Shown: positions 21,039-35,036, counted from the stretch's first letter. The stretch: DNA of 64,000 nucleotides from Methanobacterium formicicum DSM 3637 (GCF_000302455.1 NZ_AMPO01000001.1:313001-377000); one strand, 5' to 3'. Notes: generated from the sequence alone by a model not told the origin. Made by a program: numbers and translations.

Positions 21039-22280
21039 TCAATTTGGACGACGGCACAACTGACATTTCAATTTTTTAGAACTTTCATTATAAATTTTTT
21101 TTCTTTCAGATGCAGGAAAGTCTTTTAACAATCTATCTACATGTGTAGGGATATTAGTGACTGCATTACTTGGATCTAATGGGTTTTCAACAAAAGCAAT
21201 ATGGTCTCCTTTTAATTTAGTTATAATGTTTAATGCTTTAACGTCGTTATACCTACTACCAATTTCATGATCACAATTTTCTTGTCGACATATGTTACAT
21301 CTATCTTCTTTGTAGCAAACAACATTATCATAAGTTCTTCCAGGTAAATGTGCGCATTCAAACGTAGATTTTCCACAAATTGAGCATACACCTGACGCTG
21401 TGGCACCTATACTAAACCCTTTGCGAAAATCAGAAAGAATCACTGGACAATCAAGATTTGCAATACCATCCTCACTAACTTCTAATTCACAACCGAAACG
21501 CTCATAAACGAAATTCCCCATGCGTAATAGTTCATTTTTATATTTATCTTTGTTATCATGGAGATATGCTTGTCGTAATGAACTTAAAGCGGATCTAATT
21601 ATAAGTTCAGCATGAGTTTCATCTTCTTCAAGTATCTTTCTAAAACCTTGGTTTATTTCTTCCTGGGCTTTTGAGTAATATTCGGCTGCTTTTTTTGTTC
21701 TCTCTTCAGTATACAATGGTACTTGTTGAACTGGATTTTTCAATGATGGTTTGATGGACATATCTGCCTCAAGAGCTTCATAAACTTCTTCTGGCTTACC
21801 TTTGATTTTTCTAATTTCCATGTTGCCATCATTGTTTTGATTTACAAAATTTACTGTAATGTTGTATTCTTCATTATTTCCATCTTCACGCTTGATGAAT
21901 TTGTCATATATCCATGCACCAACGATACCAATTATTAAATCTCGCGTAGGTTCAGCTACCATATACAAATATGGTAAAACAATATCAATTGGTGTAGAAT
22001 GGAGTACAATTTCTGTTTGCTTTCTACCATCATCATATAAAGATGCGTTTACACCATTTTCGGATAAAATAGTTAAAATTTCTTTTGTTGTGGACAGAAA
22101 CCGATTTTCTTCCTCATTAAATTCTACCAAAATTTTATTTTCAGGTAAAATGACTAATTCAGACGTTGAATCCTCTAAAATATCCATATTAATATTTTTT
22201 TGTTCTTCAAATTCTTTTTTGGCAATTGTTTTTTGAGAATCCACGAAGTTATTGGAATTATCCTCATTTTTCCCTGTCAT
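21039..22280 (-). CDS. Unrecognised zinc-knuckle protein with membrane-like hairpin, 413 aa
   Basis: A 413-residue protein with four visible parts: a polar, acidic N terminus (1-50); a mixed region to 95; a hydrophobic stretch at about 97-125 (PIDIVLPYLYMV then DLIIGIVGAWIYDKF), which could be a membrane hairpin; and a charged helical middle. The last third is cysteine-rich, with CSICGKSTFECAHLPG near 297 (C-x2-C-x6-C-x-H-x2-G), then CNICRQENCDHEIG near 325 and a terminal CQLCRRPN. Similar C-x2-C-x5/6-C-x-H-x2-G-x2-Y modules are known in phage and mobile-element proteins, probably binding zinc. No function is assigned. It is 208 bases upstream of, and co-oriented with, the ABC-3C operon, so it could be an extra component or an independent defence gene. 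Confidence 0.55.
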   Translation of the reverse strand: MTGKNEDNSNNFVDSQKTIAKKEFEEQKNINMDILEDSTSELVILPENKILVEFNEEENRFLSTTKEILTILSENGVNASLYDDGRKQTEIVLHSTPIDIVLPYLYMVAEPTRDLIIGIVGAWIYDKFIKREDGNNEEYNITVNFVNQNNDGNMEIRKIKGKPEEVYEALEADMSIKPSLKNPVQQVPLYTEERTKKAAEYYSKAQEEINQGFRKILEEDETHAELIIRSALSSLRQAYLHDNKDKYKNELLRMGNFVYERFGCELEVSEDGIANLDCPVILSDFRKGFSIGATASGVCSICGKSTFECAHLPGRTYDNVVCYKEDRCNICRQENCDHEIGSRYNDVKALNIITKLKGDHIAFVENPLDPSNAVTNIPTHVDRLLKDFPASERKKIYNESSKKLKCQLCRRPN

Positions 22281-22612
22281 TTTATCACGTCACAAAAACA
22301 AGTAGAAATTTTATTTTATTATTAATAAATATTTTTAATATTATATTCCAAATTAAATTTTCAAAAAGGGCTGATTTTTAAATAATAGCCCGAAATATCT
22401 TTCAAATGTAACGATAACTAATATTTTTAATATAATTTTTATTTGAGGATTCTTCACTAAATATGCACCCCCCCTCAATTTTTTTTACACTTTCAATTCA
22501 GATATCATTAAAAAAACAATTGAATCTTATTGGAAAAAAACATTATTATCAGAATATTTTATTCTGCATTGTATCTTCGATAAGAGATAACAAGTTTTAT
22601 ATGTTATAATAT

Positions 22613-22620
22613 GGTTATAT
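22613..22620 (+). promoter_or_regulatory. TATA box with no obvious gene downstream
   Basis: TTATATAA within ATGGTTATATAAAAAC (centred near 22617) is a good archaeal TATA box, followed 10 bases later by AGGTGA (22628-22633). The nearest start is ATG TGA, i.e. an immediate stop, one base ahead of a GTG-initiated 52-codon frame. It may drive a decayed gene or a small RNA. Confidence 0.4.
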
Positions 22621-22647
22621 AAAAACTAGGTGAAGGTAGAACTAAAT

Positions 22648-22806
22648 GTGAAGCCTAAACTGGTTATCTTTTTCCAATTACAAAGGTTATGTCTAAATCA
22701 TCTTCATTTTTGCTCATGTGATTCCATCCTTGCATGGAAATTTATTTGCTATTCATTTGATATTCCACATCTAACTGGTTTTTATGAATGGATAAAGCTT
22801 AACTAA
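22648..22806 (+). CDS. Possible small ORF, 52 aa
   Basis: A GTG at 22648 opens 52 codons ending TAA at 22804-22806, downstream of a TATA box and of AGGTGAAGGT. The product is rich in cysteine, histidine and aromatic residues (HLHFCSCDSILAWKFICYSF). Codon usage is not clearly coding and no family is recognised. It may be the remnant of an island gene. Confidence 0.2.
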   Translation: MKPKLVIFFQLQRLCLNHLHFCSCDSILAWKFICYSFDIPHLTGFYEWIKLN

Positions 22807-22939
22807 ACTCCGAAATTAATTTTCACACATAAAGAAATTAATTTTGCCACATAATTATTCTCCTTATTCATTACTTTTAATGGTTTATACTCAACAAATA
22901 TTCCCTAAAAATTTGTAAAAGTTCTCCTAAACAGTAGCA

Positions 22940-22948
22940 TTTATATAC
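22940..22948 (+). promoter_or_regulatory. TATA box upstream of acs (long leader or small RNA)
   Basis: TTTATATAC at 22940-22948 predicts transcription from about 22972, some 330 bases before the acs start. No other comparably strong TATA box lies closer to acs. The implied RNA therefore either has an unusually long 5' leader or is a separate transcript. Confidence 0.45.
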
Positions 22949-23300
22949 TTCTTAAGGTCTCTAAAGAGTGTTAGAATGTTACCAATGGCTTCAATGGACC
23001 GAAAACTGAGTATATGTTAAGTTGTGTAGATCGTTGAGTGATTGTTAAAAATTGTGTTTTATTTTAAAAAGTAAGTCAAATTCCTGGAAAAAAGCATTTC
23101 TAAATAGTTTTAATTCCAAAATTAAACCAAGAACTAATTTATCATGAAAGTGGTCTAACCCCTTTTCGTAATAAAAAATAATGAATTATTATGAGATTGG
23201 GATTAAGCTAGTTTAGGAAGATCTATTGAATGAAATTTAACCAAAAAAATCGGCTATTTTCTGTAAATGCTGATAAATAAAAACTTCAAAGGGTGAAAAC

Positions 23301-25205
<1,905 letters not shown>

Positions 25206-25268
25206 GTTGTGGGATTTATTTCCTCAAATCCTTCTTTAAAATCAATATCTCTAAATAATCCTACAAAT

Positions 25269-25298
25269 CTTTTTTTTATCTTATTTTTATTTTTTTCC
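25269..25298 (+). terminator. Poly-T terminator after acs
   Basis: Three T-runs in CTTTTTTTTATC, TTATTTTTAT and TTTTTTCC form a 30-base T-rich tract about 65 bases after the acs stop. Archaeal RNA polymerase terminates at such oligo-T tracts without a strong hairpin. Confidence 0.55.
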
Positions 25299-25348
25299 TA
25301 AACGTCTCTTTAGTTGAAAATTGACATGGGGGGGGCTGGTATTGGGTT

Positions 25349-25385
25349 ATAACTTATAACTTATTAGATATAACTTATAACTTAT
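25349..25385. repeat. ATAACTTATAACTTAT repeat, two direct copies
   Basis: The 16-mer ATAACTTATAACTTAT is at 25349-25364 and again at 25370-25385, separated by TAGAT. It lies in the convergent gap between acs and kae1-bud32. The following 25395-25490 holds loosely repeated ATATARTTCCAGTC segments. It belongs to a family found at six sites in the window. Confidence 0.8.
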
Positions 25386-25481
25386 CATAATATATTTCAG
25401 TCACAGAATATAGTTCCAGTCGGGCAATATAGTCTAGCAAATATAAGCTGGCAAATAATATAGGCGAAATATAATTCCAGT

Positions 25482-27470
<1,989 letters not shown>

Positions 27471-28553
27471 ATGGATAAATCTGGTATGGATAAATCTGTT
27501 AGGAGTTTCGGTTCACAAGATAAACTCCGTAAACTGGAGAATAAAGATTCATTATTTTTATGTGTCATTGCTACCACTTTAACTTCACGAATACCTGGAA
27601 TAACCGGTGCGGGAGCATCACCTGAATTAACTGATTACACCCCTGCGGCAGATGTGGAGTTAATTGCCCATGGTGCCCCTAAGTGTCTTCCGGAAATACC
27701 TCAAACTGTGGTGGATGGGGGAGCAGCACCCACCCCTGCAGTGATTACAAAAGCCTCACTTGAAATGGCTGATATCCCATTCCTGGTTGCTGATGCAGGA
27801 TCAGCTGTTAAACCTGGACTTCCTTACGTGAATATAAACGATAAACAGGGAGAGAATATTGTCACCGGTAAAGCCGTTAGTAATCCTCTGGAAATATTTA
27901 ATAAGGGGATTATACTGGGGAAAACCCTTTCCAAACTCACTGATCACCTGGTAATTGGTGAAAGCACCCCTGCAGGAACCACCACAGCCCTGGGTGTTCT
28001 GGAAGCCATGGGCTATGAAGCCTGGGGGAAAATCAGTGGCAGCACACCAGAAAACCCCCACTCACTGAAACGTCAAACAGTGGAACAGGGATTGGAAACT
28101 GCGGGTTTGGCCAGTGAAATCCCACTGGATCCCTTTCAGGCAGTGGGAACAGTTGGTGATCCCATGATCCCTGCGGTGGCTGGAATAACAGCAGGCAGCA
28201 CAGTACCGGTTACATTAGCTGGTGGGACCCAGATGACTGCAGTGTGTGCATTCCTCAAGGAAGCAGTGGAAAATTTTGATTTTCAGGATGTTTCCATAGC
28301 TACCACCATTTTTGTGGCCACTGATGAAACTGCGGACATCAATTACATAGCCCGACAGATCGCACCCATAGACATATTCGCAGTTGATCCCGGATTTGAA
28401 AAATCCGAAAACCAGGGACTTCAAAAGTACACCCAGGGTGCAGTGAAAGAAGGTGCCGGTGCGGGAGGGGCAATGTTCGCTGCTCAGCTTAAGGGTGTTC
28501 ACATTGATGATATAAGGTTAAAAACCGAGGAATTATGTCGGGAAATTTTTTAA
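27471..28553 (+). CDS. Archaeal CobT-like phosphoribosyltransferase (TIGR00303/UPF0284)
   Basis: A 360-residue protein of the archaeal family related to nicotinate-nucleotide:dimethylbenzimidazole phosphoribosyltransferase (CobT), which activates the lower-ligand base of corrinoids. The family context is visible in ITGAGASPELTDYTPAADVE, the repeated glycine-rich VIGESTPAGTTTALGVL near 160 and LAGGTQMTAVCAFLKEA near 245. A 15-base tandem duplication at the 5' end produces MDKSGMDKSV, giving two possible ATGs at 27471 and 27486; GAGG lies seven bases before the first. Corrinoid is needed by the methanogen's methyltransferase Mtr. The exact substrate base is not shown by sequence. Confidence 0.82.
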   Translation: MDKSGMDKSVRSFGSQDKLRKLENKDSLFLCVIATTLTSRIPGITGAGASPELTDYTPAADVELIAHGAPKCLPEIPQTVVDGGAAPTPAVITKASLEMADIPFLVADAGSAVKPGLPYVNINDKQGENIVTGKAVSNPLEIFNKGIILGKTLSKLTDHLVIGESTPAGTTTALGVLEAMGYEAWGKISGSTPENPHSLKRQTVEQGLETAGLASEIPLDPFQAVGTVGDPMIPAVAGITAGSTVPVTLAGGTQMTAVCAFLKEAVENFDFQDVSIATTIFVATDETADINYIARQIAPIDIFAVDPGFEKSENQGLQKYTQGAVKEGAGAGGAMFAAQLKGVHIDDIRLKTEELCREIF

Positions 28554-28650
28554 CATAGGTTAAATTTAACCTCACGGGTTGGATTGTATTTTTTAAAAAA
28601 AATTCAATTCTTCATTATTATACATTAAAACCATAAGATAGGCATATAAA

Positions 28651-29382
28651 ATGGGAAACAATGATAATAAATCAAGGAATAATTTCAGGTACTTGAAACT
28701 ATCCTATAACCTCACTGAGGACACACCAGTTCACCCCGACCTGACTAAAATAAAAATAACCCCCAAAACCCAGATTAATGAGGGAGCAGATTACAATACT
28801 TCAGTTATAACTGTTGAAAATCATTCCGGGACCCATGTGGATGCACCAGCTCATTTCCTGAAAAATGGACGTCCCATATTTACCTATGATCCCGATGAAC
28901 TGATTTTTCACAAACCAATTGTTTTGGAATGTCTTAAAAGGCCAGATGAGATTATAAATCCAGAAGATCTGGCCCCACTCCTTAGAAACTTTGAAGATCA
29001 TGATTTGGATTTTGACTGTGTCTTAATACGCACTGGATTTGGAAAGTATCGTGAAAAAGACCCTGAAATGTACCTGACTAAGAATCCAGGAGTGGCACCA
29101 GAAACTGCTAATTATCTCCGCCGCAAACTCCCTAAACTGAAATGTCTGGCCATAGACACAGTTTCAATGTCCAGGTATGGTAGGATGCAGGAAATGATTG
29201 ACCTTCACCAGACTGCCTTCCGAACACAGGAGGATCTGGGTAAACCCCTCCTTTTTGTGGAGGATCTGAATTTACGGGCCATAGAGCAGGGCATGATTTT
29301 GGATGAATTGATGGTTATTCCATGGCAGGTTGAGGGAATTGACAGTGCTCCCTGTACTGTACTGGTTAAAATCAGATTATAA
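28651..29382 (+). CDS. Cyclase-family metal hydrolase (kynurenine formamidase-like)
   Basis: A 243-residue protein of the cyclase family (PF04199), metal-dependent amidases/hydrolases that include kynurenine formamidase. The fold's metal-binding motif is plain: ENHSGTHVDAPAHF at about residues 51-64, equivalent to H-x-G-T-H-x-D-x-P-x-H. Later AIDTVSMSR and DLHQTAF supply further typical residues. The first ~15 residues are a polar extension. No aromatic degradation genes are nearby, so the true substrate is unknown; archaeal members are not characterised in detail. It follows the CobT-like gene by 97 bases on the same strand and may be cotranscribed. Confidence 0.75.
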   Translation: MGNNDNKSRNNFRYLKLSYNLTEDTPVHPDLTKIKITPKTQINEGADYNTSVITVENHSGTHVDAPAHFLKNGRPIFTYDPDELIFHKPIVLECLKRPDEIINPEDLAPLLRNFEDHDLDFDCVLIRTGFGKYREKDPEMYLTKNPGVAPETANYLRRKLPKLKCLAIDTVSMSRYGRMQEMIDLHQTAFRTQEDLGKPLLFVEDLNLRAIEQGMILDELMVIPWQVEGIDSAPCTVLVKIRL

Positions 29383-29537
29383 TCATTAATTTAATCATAA
29401 TTTTTTTCTAAATTATTTATTTATAAACATAAAATAAGATTAAAAATAGAATAGGAGATCTATTCATTTAAAAAATTAAAATGCTAATTTTTATTTCTTT
29501 ACAGGAAAAAATGGTGAAGAAGGGGATTTAAAAATCC

Positions 29538-30377
29538 TTATACCCATACCATTGAAATTATAATGGTCAGTGCACCTACAATCCAGCAGTAAATAGCAAA
29601 TATGTTCAGGCTGTGTTTTTGGATGTAGCCCATCATGAATTTAACTGCCAGGTAACTGAAGATAGCTGCTGATAAGAATCCAGCAATTAGAACTTCCAGG
29701 TTTGCATCAAAACTAACAATGTCCTTGGCCTGTATTAGCGCCGCACCAAGTATGGCTGGTATGGAGAGTAAGAAGCTGTAACGTGCAGCTAGTTTTCTCT
29801 CCAGTCCGGAGAATAATCCTGCGGCAATGGTGGATCCTGATCTGGATATCCCGGGTGCAATGGCAAATCCCTGGAAAAGTCCAATAACCAGTGAATTGGT
29901 AAAGCTAACTTCTTTAACATCTTTACCTTTTTTATCCTTGTTTTTCTTTGCTATCCATTCTGAACCCCACAGGATGACTCCAGTTATAAGGAGGAAAAAA
30001 CCAACTGCTGTAACGGAGTTGAAAAGGCTTTCGAACTCACTTTTAAACAGTACTCCCATTAAACCCGCCGGAATGGTACCTACCACTACCAGCCAGGTTA
30101 ATCTTTTAAATGGATCTTCCTTCACACCTTCTTTGAAGTTCCCTCTGGGAATATCACGAAGACTGGCTACTAATGCTTTTATCATGGATGTGATATCTTT
30201 CCAGAAGTATCCTATCACTGCTACCAGAGTACCTACGTGTAAGAGGGTGTCAAATGCCAGACTGGATTGTGTGCCCAGTAACTGAGGGGCTATGACCAGG
30301 TGGGCTGAACTGCTCACTGGCAGGAATTCAGTTAATCCTTGCACTGCACCCATTATTATTGCTTGAATAATATCCAT
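29538..30377 (-). CDS. uppP: Undecaprenyl-diphosphate phosphatase family (UppP/BacA)
   Basis: A 279-residue membrane protein with about eight hydrophobic helices. The two active-site motifs of the BacA/UppP family are present: QGLTEFLPVSSSAH at residues 14-27, with the catalytic glutamate and serines, and APGISRSGSTIAAG near 173, with the catalytic arginine. In bacteria it recycles the undecaprenyl-PP carrier; in Methanobacteriales it would act on the polyprenyl carrier used for pseudomurein or glycan export. One insertion of charged residues (KKNKDKKGKDVKE) near 143 lies in a cytoplasmic loop. GGAG lies eight bases before the ATG. It converges on the cyclase-family gene. Confidence 0.9.
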   Translation of the reverse strand: MDIIQAIIMGAVQGLTEFLPVSSSAHLVIAPQLLGTQSSLAFDTLLHVGTLVAVIGYFWKDITSMIKALVASLRDIPRGNFKEGVKEDPFKRLTWLVVVGTIPAGLMGVLFKSEFESLFNSVTAVGFFLLITGVILWGSEWIAKKNKDKKGKDVKEVSFTNSLVIGLFQGFAIAPGISRSGSTIAAGLFSGLERKLAARYSFLLSIPAILGAALIQAKDIVSFDANLEVLIAGFLSAAIFSYLAVKFMMGYIQKHSLNIFAIYCWIVGALTIIISMVWV

Positions 30378-30926
30378 AATAACTTCTCCAAATTTTTACT
30401 ACGATGCCAATTTAATATTTTACCTATGGTCTCTTATTTTTTATTTTTCACTTCTATTATGCCTTAATTTAGTATAGTTAAAAGGTAATCTGAAGGTAAT
30501 TAATACGTTTAGCCGGTATTTAAAACATGTGATTATAAGTTATAAGTTGTAAGATATAAGTTCTAACTTATAACTTATAACAACAGATACATGAATAATC
30601 TACTTACCTTCAATTGAATATTAATTTTAACTTAAAATAAGCTTATTCCAGGATTTACCCCTATTTATCTATTATTTCCCCATAAATTACACCCAAATTC
30701 GCTTGACCATTCACTTAAAATTATTATAATTTTAATAAATTGAACTTTGGGAAACTATCTAAAACCAAAAAAATGGCTAAAACAGGATAGCGAGCGATGG
30801 AACTAAAAACTGTAAATTAAAAATAGAAGTTGACTATTAAAAATAAAAATTTAAAAAAAAGTATTTTTTAAGTTGGGTTTTCAGATTAAATTGATTTTTG
30901 AAGAATTATTCTAGAAACTCTTTAAG
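30378..30926. other. Non-coding region uppP-ilvE
   Basis: 549 bases without a gene, between the uppP start and the ilvE stop. It contains the long inverted repeat at 30533-30580 and otherwise AT-rich sequence. The uppP promoter should be in the first 100 bases. No RNA gene was recognised. Confidence 0.5.
30533..30580. repeat. Perfect 16-bp inverted repeat of the TTATAAGTTATAA family
   Basis: TTATAAGTTATAAGTT at 30533-30548 is the exact reverse complement of AACTTATAACTTATAA at 30565-30580, with a 16-base spacer that itself contains another ATAAGTT. In RNA or supercoiled DNA it could form a long AT hairpin. Confidence 0.85.
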
Positions 30927-31847
30927 TTAAACAAAAGTTAACCAACCATACTTATCCTCTGCATTACCCTCTAAAATTGCGAAGAAATCGTCCTGTAATT
31001 TTTTCGTAATTTCTCCCCGCTTACCATTACCTACAGTTATGCGGTCAACCGATCTTATGGGACTTATTTCGGCTGCAGTACCGGTTAAAAAGAGTTCATC
31101 GGCTACGTAAAGCATTTCCCGGGGTATTTCTTCTTCTTTAACTTCCAAATCCATGTCTCTGGCCAGGGTGATTACAGAATTCCTGGTAATACCGTCCAGC
31201 AATGAAGAAGCACGGGGTGGTGTGTGCAGGACTCCGTCCTTTACAATGAATATGTTTTCTCCACTACCTTCACTGACCATTCCCTGGTAGTCCAGCATTA
31301 TAGCTTCATCATAATTATTGGACACGGCTTCCATTTTGGCCAGCTGGCTGTTCATGTAGTTAGAACCGGCTTTGGCCATGTTGGGCATGGTGTTGGGAGC
31401 CATACGGCGCCAGGTAGAAACACCAACATCCACTCCATTTTCCAGAGCCTCTTCTCCCAGGTATTTTCCCCAGGCCCAGACAGCGATAATGGATTCCACC
31501 GGGCAGTTCAGGGGATAAACTCCCAGTTCAGCATAACCTCGGAATATAGCAGGACGAATATAGCACGCATCCAGCTGGTTAATCTTGATGGTATCCAGGA
31601 TAGCCTGACAGAAGTCTTCCTGAGAGTAGGGTATTTCCATTCGATAGATTTTAGCGGAGTTGTAGAGGCGTTGAACATGTTCTTTTAAGCGGAACACTGC
31701 CGGACCTTTTTTAGTATTATAACACCTTATTCCCTCAAAAACACTGGATCCGTAGTGAACTACGTGTGATAATGCATGAATGTTTGCTTCCTTCCAATCA
31801 ACTAATTCTCCATTGAACCATATTTTTCCTGACTCGTCAAAGGCCAT
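30927..31847 (-). CDS. ilvE: Branched-chain amino acid aminotransferase
   Basis: A 306-residue class IV PLP-dependent aminotransferase that interconverts branched-chain 2-oxo acids and valine, isoleucine and leucine. Signs are HYGSSVFEGIRCY near residue 32, YIRPAIFRGY near 100, the lysine region MAKAGSNYMNS near 157, GSGENIF near 190, and LDGITRNSV and LTGTAAEISP in the PLP phosphate-binding part. ATG 31847 is chosen because GAGGGAT lies five bases before it; the frame could extend to a TTG at 31859. It completes the Ile/Val pathway encoded nearby by ilvBNC and ilvD, but stands alone here, with a 410-base non-coding region upstream. Confidence 0.93.
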   Translation of the reverse strand: MAFDESGKIWFNGELVDWKEANIHALSHVVHYGSSVFEGIRCYNTKKGPAVFRLKEHVQRLYNSAKIYRMEIPYSQEDFCQAILDTIKINQLDACYIRPAIFRGYAELGVYPLNCPVESIIAVWAWGKYLGEEALENGVDVGVSTWRRMAPNTMPNMAKAGSNYMNSQLAKMEAVSNNYDEAIMLDYQGMVSEGSGENIFIVKDGVLHTPPRASSLLDGITRNSVITLARDMDLEVKEEEIPREMLYVADELFLTGTAAEISPIRSVDRITVGNGKRGEITKKLQDDFFAILEGNAEDKYGWLTFV

Positions 31848-32020
31848 GTTATCCCTCAAAAATTAAATAATGATCTTATCCAGAATCTATTGGTTACACT
31901 AGTTTATTAAATTATATTTACCAACTATTTGCCGGTAATAATCCTGTAGCTATATTTTCATAAATGGTTAAATTTTCCTGGGGCTTGTAATTGACCGGTT
32001 ATGTAATTGAATTGATATAT

Positions 32021-32091
32021 TATTTCAAATTTAACTTAGTTTATTCAGAATCAATTTTATTTCAAGTTTAACCACTTATTTCAAATTCAAC
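32021..32091. repeat. Three copies of TATTTCAARTTYAAC
   Basis: TATTTCAAATTTAAC (32021-32035), TATTTCAAGTTTAAC (32058-32072) and TATTTCAAATTCAAC (32077-32091) differ from each other by one or two bases. Spacing is 37 and 19 bases. Role unknown. Confidence 0.7.
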
Positions 32092-32229
32092 AATCGATTT
32101 AATTTTGAGTATCGTTAAACTAAACTCTCTATGGTGGATTTAAGAAGGTTATGGTGTTTAATTAAAGTCCTAGATTATCATCTTTTTACAAATCCATTTT
32201 CATACTGGCAACCAACCATCTTGGAAAAC

Positions 32230-32238
32230 TTTATATAA
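32230..32238 (+). promoter_or_regulatory. TATA box of the tRNA-Val pair
   Basis: TTTATATAA at 32230-32238, preceded by GGAAAAC (BRE-like purines), ends 32 bases before the first tRNA. This is a standard archaeal tRNA promoter spacing. Confidence 0.7.
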
Positions 32239-32269
32239 CTTCCCTACCAAACCATGGAAGTACCTAGTA

Positions 32270-32345
<76 letters not shown>

Positions 32346-32424
32346 TTAAATCATTTAATAAATCCGTATTTGTTATTTTAAGATTAATAAGAAGCTTAAA
32401 TCATATTTGAAATCTTATTACAGC

Positions 32425-32499
<75 letters not shown>

Positions 32500-32622
32500 C
32501 CATCTACTCCAATGGCATGAACTTTTTTAAATTTTTGGAATGAATTAATCAGATTAAAGATACAGTTGAATAGGTACAAGCAAAAGTGTTTAACTTTCAG
32601 ATTATCGTGCGTCTTTTAATGA

Positions 32623-32736
32623 ATCTTTGCAGTTGAAATCATTCCGTATATTGGGCCACTTTTAGATCAAGTATTTGGATTTCCTGGTGGTCTTGGTTGG
32701 ATCACATTGGTCACTTTTGTTGAATCACTTTGTTGA
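32623..32736 (+). pseudogene. Possible remnant of a membrane protein gene
   Basis: Between a TGA at 32620 and a TGA at 32734 there are 37 open codons whose product (AVEIIPYIGPLLDQVFGFPG, then GLGWITLVTFVESLC) reads like part of a hydrophobic protein, but there is no ATG or ribosome site. Position just downstream of tRNA genes is where decayed integrated elements are often left. Could also be chance. Confidence 0.2.
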
Positions 32737-32765
32737 ATCAGTTTTGTTGAATCAGTTTTGTTGAA
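32711..32765. repeat. 14-bp tandem repeat, four copies
   Basis: TCACTTTTGTTGAA (32711-32724), TCACTTTGTTGAA (32725-32737, one T shorter), TCAGTTTTGTTGAA (32738-32751) and TCAGTTTTGTTGAA (32752-32765) are directly adjacent. The one-base length change would shift any reading frame, consistent with non-coding DNA. Confidence 0.85.
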
Positions 32766-32925
32766 TATCTTACCTTAGTTTTGTAATTTTTCTCTTAATG
32801 CTTCTGTTACTGTTTGTAAATCTATAAAATCAGATTCTTAAATGGTTAAAATGAAATCAATCGTTAAAATCTAAAAAAATGGATTAAAAAGTTTAAAAAA
32901 ATGGACTTATCTAAAAAAAGGAAGT

Positions 32926-33747
<822 letters not shown>

Positions 33748-33910
33748 TTCCCCCACCTTCAAACAGTGATGATATAACATCACCCCATAGTTTCTTTATT
33801 TACTAGATGATAATATTTGTTTTTTATTTCTTTATACTTAAAACTGTTCCCCTCACCAACTGGTTACTGCCGCGCAAACTATTTAGATGTTGAGGTATAA
33901 ATTTGCTTTT

Positions 33911-34687
<777 letters not shown>

Positions 34688-34781
34688 AATTTAACTTTTT
34701 TAATATTTCGAGGATTTAAATTTTTTTGAGGATTAATTATCTTTTATTTTTAAAAATAGGGCTTAAGAGAGGTTTCATATT

Positions 34782-34980
34782 TTTCTACAGTAGATAAAAT
34801 TCAGCTAAAATCCGGATAATTTCAAGGTATTATACTGAGTATTAGGATATTATGCTGGGTATTAATGGATTATACTGAGTTTTAAGGTTATATGCTGAGA
34901 ATATTTTCTACAGTAGAAAATAAATTGTTGTGCTTCTCCAGCTGGAACAATACTATTCAAGGAATAAATTCTACAGTAGA
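34782..34980. repeat. TTTCTACAGTAGAAA palindrome cluster 1 (three copies)
   Basis: TTTCTACAGTAGATA at 34782-34796, TTTTCTACAGTAGAAAA at 34904-34920 (17-bp perfect palindrome around a central A) and ATTCTACAGTAGACT at 34968-34982. The core TTCTACAGTAGA is invariant. A second cluster of three is at 56456-56607. Confidence 0.85.
34826..34905. repeat. ~20-bp tandem repeat, four degenerate copies
   Basis: Units begin at 34826 (GGTATTATACTGAGTATTA), 34845 (GGATATTATGCTGGGTATTA), 34867 (GGATTATACTGAGTTTTAA) and 34886 (GGTTATATGCTGAGAATATT). Spacing is 19, 22 and 19 bases. Odd copies have ATACTGAG, even copies ATGCTGRG, so the true ancestral unit may be a ~41-bp pair. Confidence 0.75.
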
Positions 34981-35036
34981 CTTACTTTTAAGGTGCCATA
35001 ATCTTATTTTTCGTGCGTTAAAAGTTGAAAATGTCA

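Larger units (their letters stand above)
22281..23300. other. 1-kb non-coding region between the island and acs
   Basis: About 1020 bases without a convincing gene, at the right border of the accessory island. It contains two good TATA boxes, at 22613-22620 and 22940-22948; a weak 52-codon ORF at 22648-22806; and a doubled GAAATTAATTTT (22811-22822 and 22834-22845). There is also a GC-richer stretch around 22975-23010, immediately downstream of the second TATA box. The attachment site of the island and a long leader or small RNA for acs are both possible here; neither is proven. Confidence 0.4.
34688..35036. other. Repeat-rich convergent gap surE / marker protein 12
   Basis: 349 bases between two convergent genes that hold no credible ORF. 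It contains three copies of the CTACAGTAG palindrome and, between the first two, a fourfold ~20-bp tandem repeat. Convergent placement makes classical promoter operators unlikely unless an unseen RNA gene lies here. Confidence 0.6.

Noticed and set aside
6040..23300. att direct repeats bordering the island
   Set aside because: I compared the 6.0-6.14 kb border with the gaps at 10.95-11.2 and 22.3-23.3 kb by eye and saw no exact repeat of 15 or more bases; a computed search is needed.
25349..25385. Insertion sequence or MITE
   Set aside because: The AT repeats lack a target-site duplication or an internal transposase, so only a repeat family is claimed.
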